Both the position numbers and the translations under genes were made by a program. The notes beneath the pieces were generated by a model, which saw nothing but the letters and a program-made list of their open reading frames with translations, was not told the origin of the DNA and did not search any database. This document shows, piece after piece, positions 50,440-59,161 of a stretch of 64,000 nucleotides of DNA. The DNA is from Spirochaetaceae bacterium (GTDB taxonomy: Bacteria > Spirochaetota > Spirochaetia > Treponematales > Treponemataceae): assembly GCA_017622135.1 (NCBI GenBank), contig JAGARR010000030.1, positions 18,640-82,639 of the forward strand, read 5' to 3'. Positions within the stretch are counted from its first letter, which is position 1; the number at the start of each line of letters is the position of its first letter.

Positions 50440-51778
50440 TCTCCATCACCACCTTCTCAAAGATTGAGAGGAAGGTTTTGATTTCTTCCTTGGTAATGCT
50501 GAGGGCACAAAGACAGCGCATTACAGAACCGTACCGACCGCCCTTTTCCATCACCAACTTGTTCTCAAAGCATTTTTGCTGGACCTGCAGCGCAATGTTG
50601 CCGGAAGCCGGTAGGGAACCGATGGCATCCTTCTGTCCCTTTGGGTCTACAAATTCGCAGCCAATCATCAGGCCAGTGCCACGGACATCTCCGATAATGG
50701 AAACCTTCTCCTTCAGCTGCAAAAGACCATCCAACAGCAGTTTTCCCTTTTCCTGAACCTCCTGGAGGAATTCAGGCTTGGTTACACGGTTGATGACGAT
50801 GGTTCCAGCCTTCATGGCCAACTGGTTTCCACGGAAGGTTCCTGCATGGGCACCGGCTGTCCAGGTGTCCAGCTTCTTGTTGTAGATGACTACGGACAGG
50901 GGCTGGGAGCCGCCGATTCCTTTTGAGCAGAGAATCACATCGGGGACGATTCCAGCCTGCTCGAAGGCAAAGAAGGTGCCGGAACGACCCACACCGCATT
51001 GAATTTCATCCACAATCATGGGGATGTCCAGCTCCTGGGTGACACGGCGGATTGTCTGGAGGAATTCAGCGGGTGCGGGGATAACGCCACCCTCCCCCTG
51101 AATGGGTTCAAGGATTACGGCGGCGGGCTTGGTGATGCCGCTCTCAGGATCCTTCATCAGCCGCTCAAAATAAGCACAGGCAGCCTTTACACCGGCCTCG
51201 CCGCCCAGCCCAAAAGGACATCGATAGGAATAGGGAAAGGGCATAAAATGCACGTCGGGAATGAGCCCGGTGATTTTGTTCTTTGCGTTGAGATTTCCGG
51301 TGAGAGCCAAGGGTCCCTGTCCCATGCCGTGGTAGCCGCCGCTAAAGGCGATGATAGAGGAACGGCCCGTGGAGGTCTTGCACAGCTTGAGGGCGGCATC
51401 CACCGCATCGGTTCCAGAGGGACTACAGAACTGAATCTTGGCGTTGTCTCGCAGTTCGGCAGGCAGGGTTGCTAAAAGGGTGTGGACAAACTCATCCTTC
51501 ACCGGAGTAGTAAGATCCAGGGTATGCAGCGGGGCATTTTCCGAAATCAAGTCTATCATGGCCTGGTTAATCTCTGGGTCATTGTGACCAAGAACCAAGG
51601 TCCCTGCACCACAGAGGCAGTCGAGGTACTTGTTTCCCTCCACATCCTCCATCCAAACTCCCTGAGCCTTCTTCAGTGCAAAGGGGAATTTACGGGGGTA
51701 ACTTCTCGCATTGGACTCAGTTGCTTCCTGGCGAGACACATAAAATTGGTTGGTAGCCTTTGAATCGGTTTGTACCAT
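50420..51778 (-). CDS. dat: Diaminobutyrate--2-oxoglutarate aminotransferase
   Basis: A 452 aa class III PLP aminotransferase. The PLP lysine lies in LCSKGIGGSQPLSVV near residue 286, and other motifs are FCSPSGTDAVDAALKL, AFSGGYHGMGQGPLALTGN and VDEIQCGVGRSGTFFAFE. It is expected to transfer an amino group from glutamate to aspartate semialdehyde, giving 2,4-diaminobutyrate, the substrate of the next gene. GGAG precedes the ATG. The 250 nt upstream gap (51779-52032) is AT-rich and holds the promoter area and the cheW terminator. Confidence 0.85.
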   Translation of the reverse strand: MVQTDSKATNQFYVSRQEATESNARSYPRKFPFALKKAQGVWMEDVEGNKYLDCLCGAGTLVLGHNDPEINQAMIDLISENAPLHTLDLTTPVKDEFVHTLLATLPAELRDNAKIQFCSPSGTDAVDAALKLCKTSTGRSSIIAFSGGYHGMGQGPLALTGNLNAKNKITGLIPDVHFMPFPYSYRCPFGLGGEAGVKAACAYFERLMKDPESGITKPAAVILEPIQGEGGVIPAPAEFLQTIRRVTQELDIPMIVDEIQCGVGRSGTFFAFEQAGIVPDVILCSKGIGGSQPLSVVIYNKKLDTWTAGAHAGTFRGNQLAMKAGTIVINRVTKPEFLQEVQEKGKLLLDGLLQLKEKVSIIGDVRGTGLMIGCEFVDPKGQKDAIGSLPASGNIALQVQQKCFENKLVMEKGGRYGSVMRCLCALSITKEEIKTFLSIFEKVVMEIDAGAK

Positions 51779-52002
51779 ACTGCAATCTCCATTACCGGTG
51801 GGGTTTACCGCTATGCGGCAGTTTATCCTTTTAACCTCTCTTGCTTTTTAAGCAGAATAAGCAATGCAGTATAGGCATTTTTGCCCCATAAAGTCCAGTA
51901 GTTTTTAGAAATTTATAGCAGAAAAAAAATATAGCAATTGCAAAATCTTGTCCCTTGTGTTTTGTAGGGACTCGTCAATTTTTACTTTTTTATGGAGAGT
52001 AC

Positions 52003-52027
52003 AAAAAATCCCCGGCAAAACCGGGGA
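52003..52027 (-). terminator. Terminator of the cheY-cheW-cheW unit
   Basis: TCCCCGG (52009-52015) and CCGGGGA (52021-52027) form a 7 bp GC-rich stem with a CAAAA loop. On the minus strand it is followed by TTTTTT, immediately downstream of the last cheW. Confidence 0.88.
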
Positions 52028-52032
52028 ATATC

Positions 52033-52512
52033 CTACTTGGTGGACACTGCCTTCAAGGCTGAAATCTCCTCGGAGGAGAACACCTTGTCTATGTCCAGGA
52101 TGATGATGAACTTGTTGTCCTTCTTGCCGATTCCCCGGATATATTCACCGGAGATGTTGTTACCGAACTTGGGAGCTGGCTCGATGGTGTCTTCTTCCAA
52201 ATCGATTACCTCCTCCACGCTGTCGGCAATGGCGCCAAAGGTGATGATGTGGGTCTCCTCGTCCTCTGTGTGGGCGATTTCTATGATGATGATGCGGGTC
52301 TTCTTTGAGGGCTCCACCGTGGGCAGGTCAAACTTCTTGCGGAGGTTCACCACAGAAATCCCCTGCTCACGGGAACTGATGAGTCCCTCCACATACTCAA
52401 TGGTGCAGGGCAGGCGAACCGGCTGGGTGTACTCCAAAACCTCTTGAACCTGGGCAACCTCAACGGCATACAAGGCCCCATCAAGGACAAACGACAAAAA
52501 CTGGCGACTCAT
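52033..52512 (-). CDS. cheW: Chemotaxis coupling protein CheW
   Basis: A 159 aa CheW: FLSFVLDGALYAVEVAQVQEVLEY, VEGLISSREQGISVVNLRKKF and, at the end, GKKDNKFIIILDIDKVFS. It bridges chemoreceptors to CheA. Its ATG overlaps the stop of the upstream cheW by 4 nt. It is about 45% identical by eye to that neighbour, so this is a tandem duplication. Position 3 of the cheY-cheW-cheW unit. Confidence 0.93.
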   Translation of the reverse strand: MSRQFLSFVLDGALYAVEVAQVQEVLEYTQPVRLPCTIEYVEGLISSREQGISVVNLRKKFDLPTVEPSKKTRIIIIEIAHTEDEETHIITFGAIADSVEEVIDLEEDTIEPAPKFGNNISGEYIRGIGKKDNKFIIILDIDKVFSSEEISALKAVSTK

Positions 52513-53012
52513 TCTTCCTCCGAAACATCATGTGCGTCTGTAGGAGCAATTTTTTCAAGCTCCTCAAAACTCAAAACCTTGTCCATATTCAAGATGATGA
52601 TGAACTTATCATCCACTCTTCCAATTCCACTGATAAAGTCTGCGGCAATGCTGTGGCCTACTTCCGGCGCATGCTCCTCTGCATTGGCATCCAGGTCAAG
52701 AACCTCATTCACCGAGTCCGCAATGGCTCCAAAAACCATCTGGCCCTGATCGTTACAATTGGCAGAGTCGCTGGGAACCTCCAACACGATGATTCGGGTA
52801 TCTTTTGTTGGCTCTACATCATGGAAACCAAACTTATGCCGCAGGTTGATGACGGAAATGCTCTGTCCCCGGGAACGAATCAGCCCTGCAATGACAGGAT
52901 CCGGACAGGGCAATTCCTGAGGCTGGGTGTATTCGAGAACCTCCCGAACTTGCAGAACTTCTACAGCATACAGCGAGTCGTGCAAAGTAAATGTCAAGTA
53001 TTGGGTTCCCAT
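52509..53012 (-). CDS. cheW: Chemotaxis coupling protein CheW (tandem copy)
   Basis: A 167 aa CheW: YLTFTLHDSLYAVEVLQVREVLEY, IAGLIRSRGQSISVINLRHKF and GRVDDKFIIILNMDKVLS. The shared pattern with the following gene shows recent duplication. An acidic C-terminal tail (DAHDVSEEE) is absent from the other copies. It lies 12 nt after cheY. Confidence 0.93.
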   Translation of the reverse strand: MGTQYLTFTLHDSLYAVEVLQVREVLEYTQPQELPCPDPVIAGLIRSRGQSISVINLRHKFGFHDVEPTKDTRIIVLEVPSDSANCNDQGQMVFGAIADSVNEVLDLDANAEEHAPEVGHSIAADFISGIGRVDDKFIIILNMDKVLSFEELEKIAPTDAHDVSEEE

Positions 53013-53024
53013 ATCCGTGCCTCC

Positions 53025-53393
53025 TTAGCCAATGATTTTCTTTACAACCGCAATAAGTTTTTCTGAGGAGAAAGGCTTTACAATCCAACCAGTCGCTCCG
53101 GCAGCCTTTCCCTCCTGCATCTTGGAGTCCTGGTTTTCCGTTGTCAATACGATGATTGGAGTAAATTTATGTTCAGCTGTACTTCTCAACTCCTTGATAA
53201 ATTGAATGCCGTCCATAATGGGCATATTGATATCAGTGATGATAAGACCGAATTTCTCACCCTTTGACTTGTTCAGTCCATCAGATCCATTCTCAGCCTC
53301 TACGACTTCAAAACCTTCCTGGCCAAGGATGAAAGAGATACTTTTTCTTATAGATACTGAGTCATCAACTGCAAGAATCCTTCTTGTAGCCAT
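53025..53393 (-). CDS. cheY: Single-domain response regulator CheY
   Basis: A 122 aa receiver domain. Asp9-Asp10 (VDDS) bind Mg2+, Asp54 (ITDINMP) is the phosphorylation site, Thr84-Thr85 and Lys106 (VKPF) are the switch and catalytic residues. It has no output domain, so it acts by binding the flagellar switch or another partner. AGGAGG precedes the ATG. A TATACT with a leader of about 30 nt upstream suggests its own promoter, so cheY-cheW-cheW is a separate unit from cheB upstream. Confidence 0.94.
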   Translation of the reverse strand: MATRRILAVDDSVSIRKSISFILGQEGFEVVEAENGSDGLNKSKGEKFGLIITDINMPIMDGIQFIKELRSTAEHKFTPIIVLTTENQDSKMQEGKAAGATGWIVKPFSSEKLIAVVKKIIG

Positions 53394-53476
53394 AAAACCT
53401 CCTGTGTTTCACTATAGTATACCATGAATCTATCTGAAAAACAACTGATAGATTTTCTCGATAACTACAAATTTCT

Positions 53477-54565
53477 TTATTTTCTTAAGCCTGTTGCCTT
53501 TAAAACTGCATCAGCAATGTTCTTGAGGGATACGCTCTCATCCACACCTCCCGCCTTTACCGCTTCGTGGGGCATTCCATAAACAATGCAGCTGGCTTCG
53601 TCCTGGGCGATGGTCCAGGCTCCCGTGTCGTGCATCTCCTTCATTCCCTTGGCTCCGTCGTCGCCCATTCCCGTCATGATAACACCGACGCAGTTCTTGC
53701 CAGCGTATCGTGAGGCTGACCGGAACAGTACGTCCACAGAGGGGCGATGGCGAGAAACCAAGGGGCCGTCCTTTACCTCCACATAGTAGCGGGCACCACT
53801 TCGCTTGATGAGGGTGTGCTTGTTGCCGGGAGCAATGAGGACACGGCCGCGTACCACGGTGTCGTTGTCCTCCGCTTCTTTTACCGTCACCTGGCAGAGG
53901 CGGTTCAAGCGCTCCGCAAAGGACTTGGTAAAGTGCTCTGGCATGTGCTGCACAATGACCATGCCGGGCGAGTCGATGGGCATCATCTGCAGGAAGGTGG
54001 CCAGGGCCTCAGTTCCACCTGTGCTGGCTCCCACAGCGATAATTTTTTCTGTAGTTTCCAGAGACATGTGGGGAGATGCCTTGTCCAGCACGGCATCGGC
54101 AGTGAGCTTTGGCTGAACGTCGGATAGGGGCAGCTTGGAGCTGATGAGCTTGCGAATCTTGTTCTTGCTGCAGTAGGCGGACTTCACCGCATCACAAATG
54201 CGGATTTGGGACTCTTGCAAAAAGACCTTGGTGCCCATCTTGGGCTTGAGGATGAGCTCGGCAGCACCGTATTCCAAGGCCTTGAAGGCGTTGTCACTAC
54301 CCGCCTCCACCTTGGAGGAACAGATGACTACCGGGATGGGATGGGCCAAGCTGTTGATTTTCTTCAGGAAGGAAAGGCCGTCCATACGTGGCATCTCAAC
54401 ATCGAGGGTAATGACATCGGGACGCTCCGCCTGAATCTTCTTGATAGCAAAAACAGGGTCAGAGGCAGTTCCCATCACCTCGATTTCTGGGTCGGAGCTT
54501 AAAATCTGGGTCATAGTCTCACGGACTACGGCGGAATCGTCAATAATCAATACTTTGATGCTCAT
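53477..54565 (-). CDS. cheB: Chemotaxis methylesterase CheB
   Basis: A 362 aa two-domain enzyme. The receiver domain has Asp55 ([13 protein letters not shown]). The C-terminal methylesterase domain has [10 protein letters not shown] with the catalytic Ser, [10 protein letters not shown] and [15 protein letters not shown] with the catalytic Asp. A linker of about 40 residues joins them. It removes methyl groups from, and deamidates, chemoreceptors. AGGAGG lies upstream of the ATG. It follows cheR in the minus-strand operon. Confidence 0.95.
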   Translation of the reverse strand: MSIKVLIIDDSAVVRETMTQILSSDPEIEVMGTASDPVFAIKKIQAERPDVITLDVEMPRMDGLSFLKKINSLAHPIPVVICSSKVEAGSDNAFKALEYGAAELILKPKMGTKVFLQESQIRICDAVKSAYCSKNKIRKLISSKLPLSDVQPKLTADAVLDKASPHMSLETTEKIIAVGASTGGTEALATFLQMMPIDSPGMVIVQHMPEHFTKSFAERLNRLCQVTVKEAEDNDTVVRGRVLIAPGNKHTLIKRSGARYYVEVKDGPLVSRHRPSVDVLFRSASRYAGKNCVGVIMTGMGDDGAKGMKEMHDTGAWTIAQDEASCIVYGMPHEAVKAGGVDESVSLKNIADAVLKATGLRK

Positions 54566-54586
54566 ATACTCCTCCTGAGTCTACAA

Positions 54587-55441
54587 TCAAATACGCTGGA
54601 AAACGGTTGGGGCTACTGTTTTGAAGGGCAGGTCCATGCCAAAAATGGTCTCCGAGTGGCCCAGGAACAGGTAGCCGTTGGGCTCTAGATACCGCAGGAA
54701 TTGGCGGATAACCTTCTCCTGGTTTGCCTTATCAAAATAGATGAGTACATTCCGACAAAAGATAATCTGGAAGGTGTCACGGAAACCGTACTCGTCATCC
54801 ATAAAGTTGAGCCGCATGAAATTCACGTGGCTGCGAATGTCCTGCTTGAGGCGCACTGCAGGATTTGCCGGATTCTTTCCCTTAAGAAAATATTGGTGCA
54901 TAATCTGCTGGGGAACACCCTTCACCGCATCCATGGGATACACGGCAGAGGCTGCCTTGTCCAGCACCTTGGTGGAAATGTCCGTTGCTAAAACAGAAAA
55001 ATCCCGGATGGAACCCAGGGGATTCTGCTTGATGTACTCAGACATCACCATGGAAAGGGTGTATGGCTCCTGACCGGTGGAACAACCAGCAGACCAAATC
55101 TTGATTTTGTTCAGCTTCTGGGCGGCATAGCCCGGTAAGGCAACGTTACGCATGAAGTCAAAATGCTGCGGCTCCCGGAAGAATTCGGTCAAATTGGTGG
55201 TCATGGCGTCAATCATCATGATGAGCTCATGATTGTCGGTGTCCTTGCCGGAGAAAACATAGTCGATGTAGGCCTTGTAGGAGTCAAGGTGGAGGGCCTT
55301 GAGACGTGACGCAAGCCGAGACTGCATCATCATCCGCTTTTCGGGAGGCATCTTGATTCCTACATTCTTCTCGATATAGGCACCGATTTTCTTGAATTCG
55401 GCTTCTGATAAGGTCTTTTGTTGCATTGATAGTGAATCCAT
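54587..55441 (-). CDS. cheR: Chemoreceptor methyltransferase CheR
   Basis: A 284 aa SAM-dependent glutamate methyltransferase. The N-terminal helical domain is followed by the SAM-binding IKIWSAGCSTGQEPYT (near residue 118) and QIIFCRNVLIYFD (near 228). An in-frame ATG five codons downstream is a possible alternative start. It lies between cheA and cheB, 10 nt after cheA. Confidence 0.94.
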   Translation of the reverse strand: MDSLSMQQKTLSEAEFKKIGAYIEKNVGIKMPPEKRMMMQSRLASRLKALHLDSYKAYIDYVFSGKDTDNHELIMMIDAMTTNLTEFFREPQHFDFMRNVALPGYAAQKLNKIKIWSAGCSTGQEPYTLSMVMSEYIKQNPLGSIRDFSVLATDISTKVLDKAASAVYPMDAVKGVPQQIMHQYFLKGKNPANPAVRLKQDIRSHVNFMRLNFMDDEYGFRDTFQIIFCRNVLIYFDKANQEKVIRQFLRYLEPNGYLFLGHSETIFGMDLPFKTVAPTVFQRI

Positions 55442-55451
55442 CTTCGTTTTC

Positions 55452-57623
55452 CTATACAGTGGCCTCGGTTCGTTTCACAACATTGGACAGCTTGAATACG
55501 TCCAAGATAAGGGCTACAGAACCGTCACCCAAAACGGTGGCACCGGAAAGTCCTTCCGCATTCTTGTACAAATCGCCCAGTGGCTTGATGACCGTCTGAT
55601 TGTTCCCGATAACCTTGTCCACCACAAGGCCAAGACTGGAGTCCTGGTCGTTCACGATGACAACCTGCTGGCTTGTGGGCATGGGATCGTCAATTTCGAA
55701 CCATTCACGCAGGTTGATGTAAGGCAGGAACTCTCCTCGGGCGGTGATGTGGGAGCAGACCTTGCCGTCGTCGCCATGCTCCGGCTTGAATTCCATGCAC
55801 TCCTGGATGTTGGACAGGGGGATGACAAAGGTGCTGGCACCAATCTGCACCAGCATTCCCTCGATGATGGCCAGGGTTAGAGGAATCTTCAGGATGAAGT
55901 CCGTGCCCTCGCCGGGGCGGGATTCAATGGATACGGTTCCGTTGAGGGCGGTAATGTCCTTCTTTACTACGTCCATTCCCACACCACGGCCAGAGACGGA
56001 TGAAACCTTGTCCGCGGTGGAGAAGCCGGGAAGGAAAATCATGTTGTAGATGTCGTTGTCGGAGACATCTGCACCGGGGGTAACCAAGCCCTTGTCGATG
56101 GCCTTCTGGTAGATTTTGTCCTTGTTCAAACCAGCGCCGTCGTCAGAAATGATGATGAGAACAAAGGCTCCGGCATGCTGGGCGATGAGTTTGACGGTTC
56201 CCTGGGGATTCTTTCCTTTGGCAATGCGCTCTTCCCGTGTCTCAATTCCGTGGTCCACGGAGTTTCGAATCATGTGGATAAGGGGGTCGTTGAGCTTTTC
56301 GATGACGGTCTTGTCCAGCTCGGTCTCTGCTCCTTCGGTGACCAGCTCGATGTTCTTGTGCATATCGGCAGACAGGTCGTGGACCAGTCGGCGGAAGCGG
56401 GTGAAGATGGTGCCGATGGGAAGCATACGCATGTCCATGGCATTGTTCCGCAGGGCGATGATGAGTCGCTCGCTCTGCTCGCTGAGCATCAGCAGGGTGG
56501 GGTTGTTCGCCATCTGAGCGTGCTGGCCCAAGCGTGCGTTGAAGGTTACCAGCTCTCCCACCAAGTCGATGAGCTGGTCCAGCTTATCTGAGCTGACACG
56601 AATGCTCTGCTGAGCTGTGGTCTGAGGTGTATTTGACTGGGCGGCTTCCTTGGGTTTTGACACCGTCTTGATGTGCTCTTGTTCAGCCAATGCGGAATGG
56701 AGGGACTCTGAGGTGATGATATTCTTTTCCACCAGCATTTGTCCGATAGGCTTGCGCTCGGAAAGAATCTCCTCCAAGGTTTCTTGGGAAATATGCTTAC
56801 GGTTGATGAGAATCTCACCTATCTTGTGGGTGACCTCATCTCCCACATCGATGGAGTCAATCTTGATGACTGAGGTTTCGTCCAGGAAGATGAACACATC
56901 CTGAATGTCCTGCTGGCTCTGGTCGGTGGTAAGGATCACATCCCACGCCAGGTAACAGGTGGTGGGTTCTATCTGGGACAGGGGTGGTATATTTTTTGTG
57001 AACAGGATGACGGTGGCATCTCCCATCTCGGTGAGCTCCTTGATCATCAAGGATGGCCGTGTGCCGTTACACAAGATGGAGGGAGATGGCGTAAAGGAAA
57101 TCCGCCAGGTTGCCTGAGGTGCTGAGTTCTTCTCTGCCTTGGAGGAAGAAATGGTAGTTTTCATGACGGGTATGGCTTTACCTTCACTTGCTACAGTGGG
57201 AGTGCTATCTGCATTTTGGCTGGGTTCTGCTGCGAGGGCAGGAGCCGTTCCGTTCTTGTATGGGGTCATCAACTGCTTGAATTCCTCGATGAGTCTGGCA
57301 GAGGTCTCGTCGGAGATGGTTCCTCCCAGCATGTCCAGGATGTGGTCCCGTGACTGGAGTGTCAGCTTGATAAGCTCTGGTGTGACTGGTGCTGTTCCGT
57401 TACGCACCGTGTCAAAGGCACTTTCAACTTCGTGGGTAAAGGATGAAATAGCATCAAAGCCAAACATTCCTGAGGATCCCTTGATGGTGTGCATGATGCG
57501 GAATACTGCGGAAATTATCTCCTTGTCGGTGGGATTCTCTTCCAATGAAAGGAGGTATCCTTCCAAGGACTCAAGAAGCTCGTTTGCTTCTTCAAAAAAT
57601 ACCTCGTTGATTTGGTCAAGCAT
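55452..57623 (-). CDS. cheA: Chemotaxis histidine kinase CheA
   Basis: A 723 aa kinase. P1 is the HPt domain with phosphorylated His45 (MHTIKGSSGMFGF). A middle region includes a segment with two repeats of a pattern like HKIGEILINRKHISQETLEEIL. P3 dimerisation (SIRVSSDKLDQLIDLVGELV) begins near 345. P4 ATPase has the N-box HMIRNSVDHGIET near 445 and GVGMDVVKKDI near 540. P5 is a CheW-like domain at the C-terminus. The P2 region differs from the E. coli form: the MshEN-like repeat there is unusual and may be a docking module. It starts 8 nt inside the STAS gene end. Confidence 0.95.
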   Translation of the reverse strand: MLDQINEVFFEEANELLESLEGYLLSLEENPTDKEIISAVFRIMHTIKGSSGMFGFDAISSFTHEVESAFDTVRNGTAPVTPELIKLTLQSRDHILDMLGGTISDETSARLIEEFKQLMTPYKNGTAPALAAEPSQNADSTPTVASEGKAIPVMKTTISSSKAEKNSAPQATWRISFTPSPSILCNGTRPSLMIKELTEMGDATVILFTKNIPPLSQIEPTTCYLAWDVILTTDQSQQDIQDVFIFLDETSVIKIDSIDVGDEVTHKIGEILINRKHISQETLEEILSERKPIGQMLVEKNIITSESLHSALAEQEHIKTVSKPKEAAQSNTPQTTAQQSIRVSSDKLDQLIDLVGELVTFNARLGQHAQMANNPTLLMLSEQSERLIIALRNNAMDMRMLPIGTIFTRFRRLVHDLSADMHKNIELVTEGAETELDKTVIEKLNDPLIHMIRNSVDHGIETREERIAKGKNPQGTVKLIAQHAGAFVLIIISDDGAGLNKDKIYQKAIDKGLVTPGADVSDNDIYNMIFLPGFSTADKVSSVSGRGVGMDVVKKDITALNGTVSIESRPGEGTDFILKIPLTLAIIEGMLVQIGASTFVIPLSNIQECMEFKPEHGDDGKVCSHITARGEFLPYINLREWFEIDDPMPTSQQVVIVNDQDSSLGLVVDKVIGNNQTVIKPLGDLYKNAEGLSGATVLGDGSVALILDVFKLSNVVKRTEATV

Positions 57624-57966
57624 TTTCGTCTCCTGTTATAGTCTCAAGAATTTCCGTTGAAAGCTGCTCACTGGTAATCAGGTTGTCCATGGGAATACCG
57701 ATGCGGCAGAAGAAGTCTGAGAAGTTGGAGGATACTTCTCCCACAATCTTGAATTCCTTCTTCCGCAGCAACGCCTCTTTCTGGGAGGCAAGAATCAATT
57801 GGACGGCAGAAATATCCAAGTCTTCCACTTGGGATACGTCCAGGTGAATTCTGTCACTGGAGTTGAAGGCCTTCAGTAGCTCCTGCTTCTTTTTCTGGGC
57901 ATTTTCCACGGAAACAGTGTCGTCCCAGGTCACGGTTGTTGTTGATTTTGTTGTTTCAGTTGCCAT
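57616..57966 (-). CDS. STAS-domain protein at head of the cheA operon
   Basis: A 116 aa STAS-like (SpoIIAA-type) protein: IHLDVSQVEDLDISAVQLILASQKEAL carries the phosphorylatable-Ser region (DISAVQ), followed by KKEFKIVGEVSSNFSDFFCRIG. STAS proteins of this class in chemotaxis clusters are thought to interact with CheA or localise receptors, but no function is established here. GGAGG precedes the ATG. It overlaps the cheA start by 8 nt. Confidence 0.82.
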   Translation of the reverse strand: MATETTKSTTTVTWDDTVSVENAQKKKQELLKAFNSSDRIHLDVSQVEDLDISAVQLILASQKEALLRKKEFKIVGEVSSNFSDFFCRIGIPMDNLITSEQLSTEILETITGDENA

Positions 57967-58007
57967 CTGTACCTCCAGTAAACTTCTATATAATGAGGGT
58001 TTTCTTC

Positions 58008-58037
58008 TTTACTATCATCGGAAAGATGATGTATAAT
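58008..58037 (+). promoter_or_regulatory. Promoter of the plus-strand cheW
   Basis: TTTACT (58008-58013) and a perfect TATAAT (58032-58037) are separated by 18 nt. The start codon follows only 7 nt after the -10 box. Confidence 0.6.
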
Positions 58038-58044
58038 CATTACC

Positions 58045-58524
58045 ATGGAAAACCAACTTATATCTGACGAGCAATTCTTTACTTTTATGCTGGCTGGTGG
58101 CAAATATGCCATCGAGGTGACGAAGGTTCGGGAGATTCTTGAGTACGAGAACATCACTAAGGTACCCAAGGCCCTGCCGTACATGAAGGGGGTGATGAAC
58201 AATCGCGGCTCTGTTATTACGGTGATAGACCTGCGCATCCTCTTTGGCTTTGAGGTTTCCAACGATTTGACTGACACGGAGATTGTCATTACGGAGATTT
58301 CCGAGAACCGTGACCAGCCTATGACCGTTGGAGTGATTGCCGACAGCGTTGACGTGGTGACCAAACTTGAGCTGGTTCACAGCGACAGCGTTTCCTTTGG
58401 AACGACACCTGCCCACAGCGATTTTGTAAAAGCTGTCGGAAAGCTGGACAATACCTTTGTCTTGATTCTGGACCTGGAAAAGATTTTCCGTGCCATTGAG
58501 GAAGAGGTTTCTGCTGTACAGTAG
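58045..58524 (+). CDS. cheW: Third CheW coupling protein
   Basis: A 159 aa CheW on the opposite strand from the other chemotaxis genes: FFTFMLAGGKYAIEVTKVREILEY, MKGVMNNRGSVITVIDLRILFGF, then GKLDNTFVLILDLEKIFR. It is less like the tandem pair than they are like one another. A perfect TATAAT ends 7 nt before the ATG and no Shine-Dalgarno is visible, so a leaderless message is likely. It sits between the divergent STAS gene and convergent cheD, with its own promoter, so its expression may be set independently of the main cluster. Confidence 0.92.
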   Translation: MENQLISDEQFFTFMLAGGKYAIEVTKVREILEYENITKVPKALPYMKGVMNNRGSVITVIDLRILFGFEVSNDLTDTEIVITEISENRDQPMTVGVIADSVDVVTKLELVHSDSVSFGTTPAHSDFVKAVGKLDNTFVLILDLEKIFRAIEEEVSAVQ

Positions 58525-58555
58525 ACCGATCCGATAAAAACTACCGGCGGTGTTG

Positions 58556-59152
58556 TTAAAACCATACGATATCGCCGGCATGTTCCTTCTTCTCCTGAAC
58601 CTTGTGAACGTATTCGGATTCCTTCTTCTTGAGGAATTCTTCTTCCCTGACCGTTTTGCGGATATGCTTGAGCCAGATTTTAGAGGTCTTTGGATCGTAA
58701 AAGATTTTTCTGGGTCTGTCTCCACCGGTATTGGATGAGATTACCGGAATCTGCTCCCGCTCAAGATAATCAAATACAAATTTAATGTTTGCAGCACCAA
58801 CCAAGGGTGTCTTTGAGTTTTCGTTGGTTCCCAGAACATTGCTGCCGCCGAAAACCTTGGCGGTGAGGTGTTTCTTCTGGGCACCATGCTTGAACATGGT
58901 GTTTATGAGAAGTTCCATGGCATATTCTCCAAACCGTCCGGCCAAGGCGTCATTTTCCTTTGAGCTGGTTTGGTCATAGGCCAGCATGAAGTGATTCAAC
59001 CCACCAAATTGTATGGCCCGGTCGTACAAGGCCACACTGATGCAGGAGCCCAGGACGGTGGAAATATACTCCTCGCCACCGCCACAGTGGAACTCTCCGG
59101 GGTAGATGGTGACGATATGCTTGTTGAACTGCGAATCAAAATATCTATTCAT
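58556..59152 (-). CDS. cheD: Chemoreceptor glutamine deamidase CheD
   Basis: A 198 aa enzyme that deamidates receptor glutamines. Cys37 (TVLGSCISV) is the nucleophile and His54 (GLNHFML) the second catalytic residue, with Thr32 nearby. CheD is usually about 160 aa; here a C-terminal Lys/Glu-rich extension ends in GDIVWF. That ending resembles the GDITFF of the coiled-coil protein encoded just upstream, suggesting a shared binding tail. It lies 9 nt after that gene. Confidence 0.92.
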   Translation of the reverse strand: MNRYFDSQFNKHIVTIYPGEFHCGGGEEYISTVLGSCISVALYDRAIQFGGLNHFMLAYDQTSSKENDALAGRFGEYAMELLINTMFKHGAQKKHLTAKVFGGSNVLGTNENSKTPLVGAANIKFVFDYLEREQIPVISSNTGGDRPRKIFYDPKTSKIWLKHIRKTVREEEFLKKKESEYVHKVQEKKEHAGDIVWF

Positions 59153-59161
59153 ACTATACTT

